From JBAOHV01 sp963714875 (GTDB lineage Bacteria > Actinomycetota > Acidimicrobiia > Acidimicrobiales > Microtrichaceae), in NCBI GenBank assembly GCA_963714875.1, contig CAVQQI010000011.1:1240001-1304000 (forward strand): DNA of 64,000 bases, read 5' to 3'. Position 1 is the first letter of the stretch; each line of letters opens with the position of its first letter. A model generated the notes under the pieces. The model did not search any database, was not told where the DNA came from, and worked only from the letters and a program-made list of their open reading frames with translations. Of this stretch, positions 59,625 to 64,000 are shown piece by piece. The translations under genes and the position numbers were made by a program.

Positions 59625-60446
59625 TCAGATGGTCATGGCCATGTTGGCGGCGAGGTGGATGCCCATCGACTGATCACCCGCGATCTCCAGATCGACACCC
59701 AGGTGGGATCCCGGCCCGGTGCGCCCGCCGGTCAGGCGCAACAGCAGCAGGTCCGTCATTGCCAGGGTGGTGTTCGGCTCGCTGTCGAGGTGCTCGACCA
59801 CCGAGGCCCGACCATCCACCGCGATCAGATAGGTGCGCACGACCGGCCCGGTCAGATCGATGCGCACCGCGGACCCGTCGGGCAGCGCAGCCTTGCGCCC
59901 CACGATGTAGCCGAACGATCCCTCGACCTCGGTCAACGCCGCGTCGATGGCGGCCACGTCGGGCCGGTCGGGAACGCCGAGCGCATCGCGGATGTCGTGC
60001 TCGTGCAGGTAGGTGTCGTAGTGGCGGATCCTCATGAACCGCCCGTAGGTCTCGTCCTTGCCGACCGGTGTCCATGACGGCGCGTCGAAGTCCTCCTGCG
60101 TCATCGCGTCGAGTGCGGCGCCACGGCGCACGGTCACCTCCCGGAATCGATCCAGCACCTGCGGGCCCGACAGCGAGCGCATGTCCTGCACCCACACCTC
60201 GCCCAGCCGTGCGATGTCGTTGCGCAGATGCGTCAGGTGCGACACATCGGCAGCGGGCGCCTCGACGCCGTCGAGCATCAGCTCGGTCCCGGTGATGTGC
60301 GCCAGCACGTCCTGCACGGTCCAGCCCGGCAGGCAGGTGGGTGCGGCCCACTGCTCCTCGTCCAACGGCGCGCACAGCGCATCGAGCGCCGCCCAGTCCG
60401 CGCGCAGCAGCTGCCGCATCGGCTCGATCTCGACGTGGGTGGGCAT
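59625..60446 (-). CDS. Maleylpyruvate isomerase family (mycothiol-dependent, DinB-like) protein
   Basis: 273 residues. The helical DinB-like half opens with LLRADWAALDALCAPLDEEQ and WAAPTCLPGWTVQDVLAHI, which carries the first metal-binding His; further His residues (MRIRHYDTYLHEHDIRDAL) complete the site. A C-terminal sterol-carrier-like part follows. Members are mycothiol-dependent transferases or isomerases, often of unknown substrate. Its start overlaps the DsbA-like stop by one base (TGATG) and it converges on the ABC-F gene with no gap. Confidence 0.85.
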   Translation of the reverse strand: MPTHVEIEPMRQLLRADWAALDALCAPLDEEQWAAPTCLPGWTVQDVLAHITGTELMLDGVEAPAADVSHLTHLRNDIARLGEVWVQDMRSLSGPQVLDRFREVTVRRGAALDAMTQEDFDAPSWTPVGKDETYGRFMRIRHYDTYLHEHDIRDALGVPDRPDVAAIDAALTEVEGSFGYIVGRKAALPDGSAVRIDLTGPVVRTYLIAVDGRASVVEHLDSEPNTTLAMTDLLLLRLTGGRTGPGSHLGVDLEIAGDQSMGIHLAANMAMTI

Positions 60447-61153
60447 CAGGGCGTCTCCTTCTGGATGGTGATCCAGTCGCGGGCGGTCAGGTACGGCTCG
60501 AACGCCTCGGCGATCGCCGCGACGTCGGCGGGCCGCTTGGGCCGCTGCAGCTCGTACAGGTGCGGGAAGCGCAGCCAGGCGGTGACGGCGTGCCACAGCG
60601 CCACGGCGTCGTCACCGGTGGGCGGATCGATCAGCACCGGACCGAACAGCGCCTGGGCCTCGGACGCGGCGTCGGGCTCGCCGTCGTCGTCGAAGACCAG
60701 CGTCGGCACGCCCCAACCGGCGAGCTCGAGCACCCGTTCGTGATCGGCGCGGACCTCGTCGCTGGTGGTCGGGTCAGAGATGGCCTCGGCCACGAGCGCC
60801 GGGTCGAGTCCGAGCCCTGCGAGGAGCTCCTCGGCCACCTCGGGGCGGTGCGGTTTGCGACCGTCGACGTGCAGGGCGGTGCCCGTCGCCAGGTACCACC
60901 GGTCGAGCAGCTCCATGTCGGTTCGGCGCAGCAGGGCGCCGATGCGCATCATCGACCAGCCGTAGGACCACGACCGCTCCCACGGGTGCTTCTTGCCCTC
61001 TGCCCGGTTGACCTCTTCCAGGCTGAAGAACCGCCAGTCGACCTGCAGCCCGAGCAGGTCGCGGACCTCGCGCATCCACAGCGACGTCTGGAACGCGTAG
61101 GGGCACATGACGTCGAAGTGGAACGCGACGCGGATGGGTGCGGTGTTCGTCAT
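60446..61153 (-). CDS. DsbA-family thioredoxin-fold oxidoreductase with CPYA active site
   Basis: 235 residues, no signal peptide. The active site reads FHFDVMCPYAFQTSLWMREV: a single Cys (CPYA), unlike CxxC oxidases. It has the helical insertion and the cis-Pro loop (GWGVPTLVF) of the family. Actinobacterial relatives include mycothiol-dependent nitroreductases with CPWC. Coupled to a mycothiol-family enzyme downstream, a mycothiol-using transferase or isomerase role is plausible; loss of the second Cys fits an S-transferase or HCCA-isomerase-like mechanism. Confidence 0.82.
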   Translation of the reverse strand: MTNTAPIRVAFHFDVMCPYAFQTSLWMREVRDLLGLQVDWRFFSLEEVNRAEGKKHPWERSWSYGWSMMRIGALLRRTDMELLDRWYLATGTALHVDGRKPHRPEVAEELLAGLGLDPALVAEAISDPTTSDEVRADHERVLELAGWGVPTLVFDDDGEPDAASEAQALFGPVLIDPPTGDDAVALWHAVTAWLRFPHLYELQRPKRPADVAAIAEAFEPYLTARDWITIQKETP

Positions 61154-61199
61154 CGGGTGCTCCGTTCAGTGCGGGGGCCGGGGTGGCAATGGGCGGGGC

Positions 61200-63488
61200 T
61201 CACTGCTGGGACATGTTCCGGCGCTCATCGGCGGCTGCGGCTTCGGCATCCTCCGCCGCAGCTGCTGACGGATCGGCCCGACGCACCAGTTGGATGTCGA
61301 TGCGGTGCAACGAACCCTGGAACGGGTTGGGTCCGACGTACAGCGGGCTGACCTGCGACCCGTGATCGACCCCGATGCTGGGGCCGATGCTGGAGATGAC
61401 CAACATGACGAAGGGCAGTTCGACGCTGCCCGCGGCGTCGCCGTCGATGACGAGCGTCGCGGTGCCGCCCGCACCCTCGCGACGCACCTGCACACCGATG
61501 ACCGACGGGCCCGTCGGGACGGGTCGACCGGAGCGCACGACATGGTGGTCACCGAAGCAGTTGTAGTCGAACACCAGGTGGTCGTCGTCGACGAACAGGA
61601 CGAACCCCGAGTTCTCGGTGCCGGTGGCGTAGAGCACCCCGCCGGCACCCGCAGGACGGTCCACCGTCGCGGCCATGTCCCAGCTGCGACCGCCCAGTGC
61701 CGGCGCCGCCTGAGCGGGCAGAGGGGTCATGGGCGGGCGGTAGACGTAGTGACGATCGGCCGGGTGCGGCGAACGGTCCCGGAACCGGGCGCCGAGCAAC
61801 TCGAGCGTGCGGTCGTCGAGCGGCAGCACGCCGTGCGCCTCGGCCTCGGACCACCACAGCTCGATCAGCCGCGCCAGTCGCTCGGGCTGCTGCTGGGCCA
61901 GGTCGTGGCACTCCGAGCGATCAGACTCCAGGTGGTAGAGCTCCCAGACGTCGTCGTCGAAGGGGGTGCCGCTGCGATGTCGGGTCACGGCCTTCCATCC
62001 GTCGGCGTAGATGCCCCGATGACCCATCATCTCGAAGTACTGCACCGACTTCTCACTCGGCGCCGCCGCTGCGTCGAAGGTGTAGGCCATCGAGGTGCCC
62101 GAGACGGGTAGCTGCTCGACCCCCCGGTAGGTCTCGGGAGCGCTGACCCCCAGGAGCTCGTAGAGGGTGGGCACCAGGTCGTTCACGTGGTGGAACTGGT
62201 CGCGCAGCTCGCCGCCCGAGGAGATCCGCGCCGGCCAGTGCACGATCAACGGCACGTGGACGCCGCCCTCGTGGGTGTTCTGCTTGTACCACCGGAAGGG
62301 GGTGTTGCCCGCCTGGGCCCACCCCCACGGGTAGTTGGCGTGGCTGCGTGGCCCGCCGATGTCGTCGATGCGGGCCACGGCCTGGTCGGGTTCCTCGATC
62401 ATGAAGTTGAAGAACTTCATCTCGTGCAGGACCCCGAACGGGCCGCCCTCCTGGCTGGCACCGTTGTCGGACAGCACCATGACGATGGTGTTGTCCAGCC
62501 TGCCCAGGCGTTCCAGGCCGTCCAGGAACCGTCCGATCTGCGCGTCGGTGTGGTCCAGGAACGCGGCGAACGCCTCCTGCAGGCGAGCAGCCAGGCGCCG
62601 ATCGTCGTCCGGCATCGAGTCCCACGGCTCGACCCCCGGGTTGCGCGGCGCCAGCTCGGTGCCGTCGGGGAGCAGCCCCATCTCCACCTGTCGGTCGAAC
62701 CATCGCCGGCGTGCGACGTCCCATCCCTCGTCGAAGCGGCCGCGGTACTTCGCCAGGTACTCCGGTGGCGCCTGGTGCGGCGCGTGCATGGCCCCGAACG
62801 ACAGATACGTCAGGCACGGCCGATCGGGCCGGATGGAGACCGAGTCGTGCAGGAAGCCCAGCGCTCGGTCCACCAGGTCCTCGGAGAGGTGGTAGCCGTC
62901 CTCGGGGCGGCCCGGCGGGTCGACGGCGTGGTTGTCGTAGATGAGCTCCGGGTGGAACTGGTCGGTCTCCCCCTCGAGGAAGCCGTAGAAGCGGTCGAAT
63001 CCGCGCTGACACGGCCAGTGGTCGAACGGTCCGGCAGCGGAGGCCTGCTCCATCGGACACAGGTGCCACTTGCCGACGCCGAAGGTGGCATACCCCTCGT
63101 CGCGCAGCACCTCGGCGACCGTGGCTGCGGAGTTGGAGATGTGACCCCGCATGTGTGGATAGCCGCTGTCGAGATTGGAGATCGCCCGCATGCCCACGGT
63201 GTGGTGGTTCCGCCCGGTCAGCAGCGCCGCTCGGGTCGGCGAGCACAGCGGGGTGACGTGGAAGTTGGTGTAGCGCAGGCCGCCGGCGGCGAGCCGGTCG
63301 ATGTTGGGGGTGTGCAGCTCCGAGCCGTAGCAGCCCAGGTGGGCGAAGCCCGTGTCGTCCAACAAGATGATGGCGATGTCGGGCGCATCCTCGCCGGGGT
63401 GGGGCGGTGCCGGCCACCACGGGGTCGACTCGTCATGCGTCCGTCCGATGTGACCGATGGGCTCCGCGGGGGTGTTGCGCTCTGGCAT
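61200..63488 (-). CDS. Arylsulfatase-type sulfatase
   Basis: 762 residues. The N-terminal alkaline-phosphatase-fold domain has the metal ligand pair LLDDTGFAHLGCYG and the sulfatase signature LCSPTRAALLTGRNHH, where Cys82 becomes formylglycine. GVGKWHL and VLSDNGASQEGG complete the metal site. A C-terminal domain (about 570-740) resembles the beta-sandwich of large actinobacterial arylsulfatases. No signal peptide is evident, so it is probably cytosolic. The formylglycine-generating enzyme must be encoded elsewhere. Divergent from the SCO6745-like gene. Confidence 0.93.
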   Translation of the reverse strand: MPERNTPAEPIGHIGRTHDESTPWWPAPPHPGEDAPDIAIILLDDTGFAHLGCYGSELHTPNIDRLAAGGLRYTNFHVTPLCSPTRAALLTGRNHHTVGMRAISNLDSGYPHMRGHISNSAATVAEVLRDEGYATFGVGKWHLCPMEQASAAGPFDHWPCQRGFDRFYGFLEGETDQFHPELIYDNHAVDPPGRPEDGYHLSEDLVDRALGFLHDSVSIRPDRPCLTYLSFGAMHAPHQAPPEYLAKYRGRFDEGWDVARRRWFDRQVEMGLLPDGTELAPRNPGVEPWDSMPDDDRRLAARLQEAFAAFLDHTDAQIGRFLDGLERLGRLDNTIVMVLSDNGASQEGGPFGVLHEMKFFNFMIEEPDQAVARIDDIGGPRSHANYPWGWAQAGNTPFRWYKQNTHEGGVHVPLIVHWPARISSGGELRDQFHHVNDLVPTLYELLGVSAPETYRGVEQLPVSGTSMAYTFDAAAAPSEKSVQYFEMMGHRGIYADGWKAVTRHRSGTPFDDDVWELYHLESDRSECHDLAQQQPERLARLIELWWSEAEAHGVLPLDDRTLELLGARFRDRSPHPADRHYVYRPPMTPLPAQAAPALGGRSWDMAATVDRPAGAGGVLYATGTENSGFVLFVDDDHLVFDYNCFGDHHVVRSGRPVPTGPSVIGVQVRREGAGGTATLVIDGDAAGSVELPFVMLVISSIGPSIGVDHGSQVSPLYVGPNPFQGSLHRIDIQLVRRADPSAAAAEDAEAAAADERRNMSQQ

Positions 63489-63580
63489 GGGATGGCCGTT
63501 TCACGAGGTCGTCGGAACAATCTGCACTCAGCCTGTCATAAGTTGCCGGTGTCAGACCGACGAACGACTGGAGCCCGGAC

Positions 63581-64000
63581 ATGACCGACTGGACCACCCT
63601 CAGCGCCCGCGCCTCGTTCGCCTCGCACCGCCTGATCGGCTGGATCTACTGGGACCCCGTGGCGATCGAGCGCTACGCCGCTCTCGGCGTCCCCGACGGG
63701 TTCGGCTACTACGTCGCCAGTCGGGGTGCACCGCTGGCCCCCGCCGGGCACCAGGCCGTGGCCGCGGCGTTCTACTCCATCCACCCCGGCTTCATCGAGA
63801 TGTGCCTGTCGGTCGCCCGTGAGCACACGTCGTTCGAGGCGATCATGCAGGCACGCAACGAGGCCGTCGGCCTCGGTCTCCGACAGCACGTCCCGGAGCT
63901 GTGCGACGGACTCGGCGCGATGGCCGACGACCTGTGGGAGGCCGCGGACGCGCTGCCCTCGTCGGGTCGGGTGCTGTTCGCCGCGCACCGCCAGTGCGAG
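63581..64000 (+). CDS. SCO6745-family protein, 3' end outside window
   Basis: 140 N-terminal residues are present. The start resembles the actinobacterial SCO6745 family: SHRLIGWIYWDPVAIERYAA, GVPDGFGYYVASRGAPL and AAFYSIHPGFIEMCL. The family is helical and has no established function; some members sit near MarR-like regulators. The 92-nt divergent gap to the sulfatase holds a possible TCATAA -10 box at 63535-63540. Family call is moderate. Confidence 0.7.
   Translation, partial: MTDWTTLSARASFASHRLIGWIYWDPVAIERYAALGVPDGFGYYVASRGAPLAPAGHQAVAAAFYSIHPGFIEMCLSVAREHTSFEAIMQARNEAVGLGLRQHVPELCDGLGAMADDLWEAADALPSSGRVLFAAHRQCE

Overview
This 64 kb window is high-GC actinobacterial DNA. The markers are an F420-type luciferase-like oxidoreductase, a mycothiol-dependent maleylpyruvate-isomerase-family protein, a DUF222/HNH (13E12-type) protein, a LAxTG sortase substrate with an excalibur domain, a neocarzinostatin-fold protein, several leaderless start codons (a TAnnnT -10 box 6-7 nt before ATG) and many ATGA-coupled genes. 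The gene mix fits the Acidimicrobiia (Ilumatobacter-like), but that placement is inference. No rRNA, tRNA, CRISPR or IS element was recognised.

Layout. 1-7 kb holds housekeeping and accessory genes: a partial methyltransferase, HlyIII, glutamate decarboxylase divergent from an MFS exporter, a K+ channel and a PhoD phosphatase. At 7.0-8.0 kb is an HMG-CoA-lyase-family gene. At 8.1-17 kb, after an FG-GAP lipoprotein, comes a branched-chain-amino-acid-type ABC importer with fused subunits: a binding lipoprotein, a membrane domain-LivF fusion and a LivH-LivM-LivG fusion. At 17-18.9 kb are DUF427, a redoxin whose N-terminus looks frameshifted, a VapC remnant and an intact VapBC pair. The island at 19.2-55.9 kb is a large catabolic locus. 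56-64 kb carries a sulP gene broken by four +1 frameshifts, MerR + ABC-F, a DinB-like protein, a DsbA-like protein, a sulfatase and the start of an SCO6745-like gene.

The catabolic island is the main discovery candidate. One operon (40,272 down to 34,544) encodes a homologue of plant red chlorophyll catabolite reductase (RCCR), a Rieske oxygenase of the VanA/PAO type, a second RCCR-like protein, a protein of unknown function, a VOC protein, an ABM-domain protein and an alpha/beta hydrolase resembling plant methylesterases. In plants PAO, RCCR and an MES-type esterase act in sequence in chlorophyll breakdown. Around this operon lie ring-opening and side-chain enzymes: HyuA/HyuB, cysteine hydrolases, two maleate-isomerase/arylmalonate-decarboxylase homologues, two class III CoA-transferases, an acyl-CoA dehydrogenase, two aldehyde dehydrogenases, MmgE/PrpD, a metal-dependent cyclase, a CitE-like lyase, a nitrilase-fold amidase, a flavin monooxygenase and an F420-type reductase. 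A coherent but unproven reading is degradation of a tetrapyrrole (chlorophyll, haem or bilin) through pyrrole/maleimide fragments into CoA thioesters.

The island appears wired as one regulon. Eleven intergenic sites carry 7-bp half-sites (GTTCCGC alternating with GCGGAAC, 3-bp spacers, 10-bp period). They lie upstream of nearly every transcription unit in the island, including the IclR-family regulator at 50,116, and one lies at the distant HMG-CoA-lyase gene. IclR is the obvious candidate binder.
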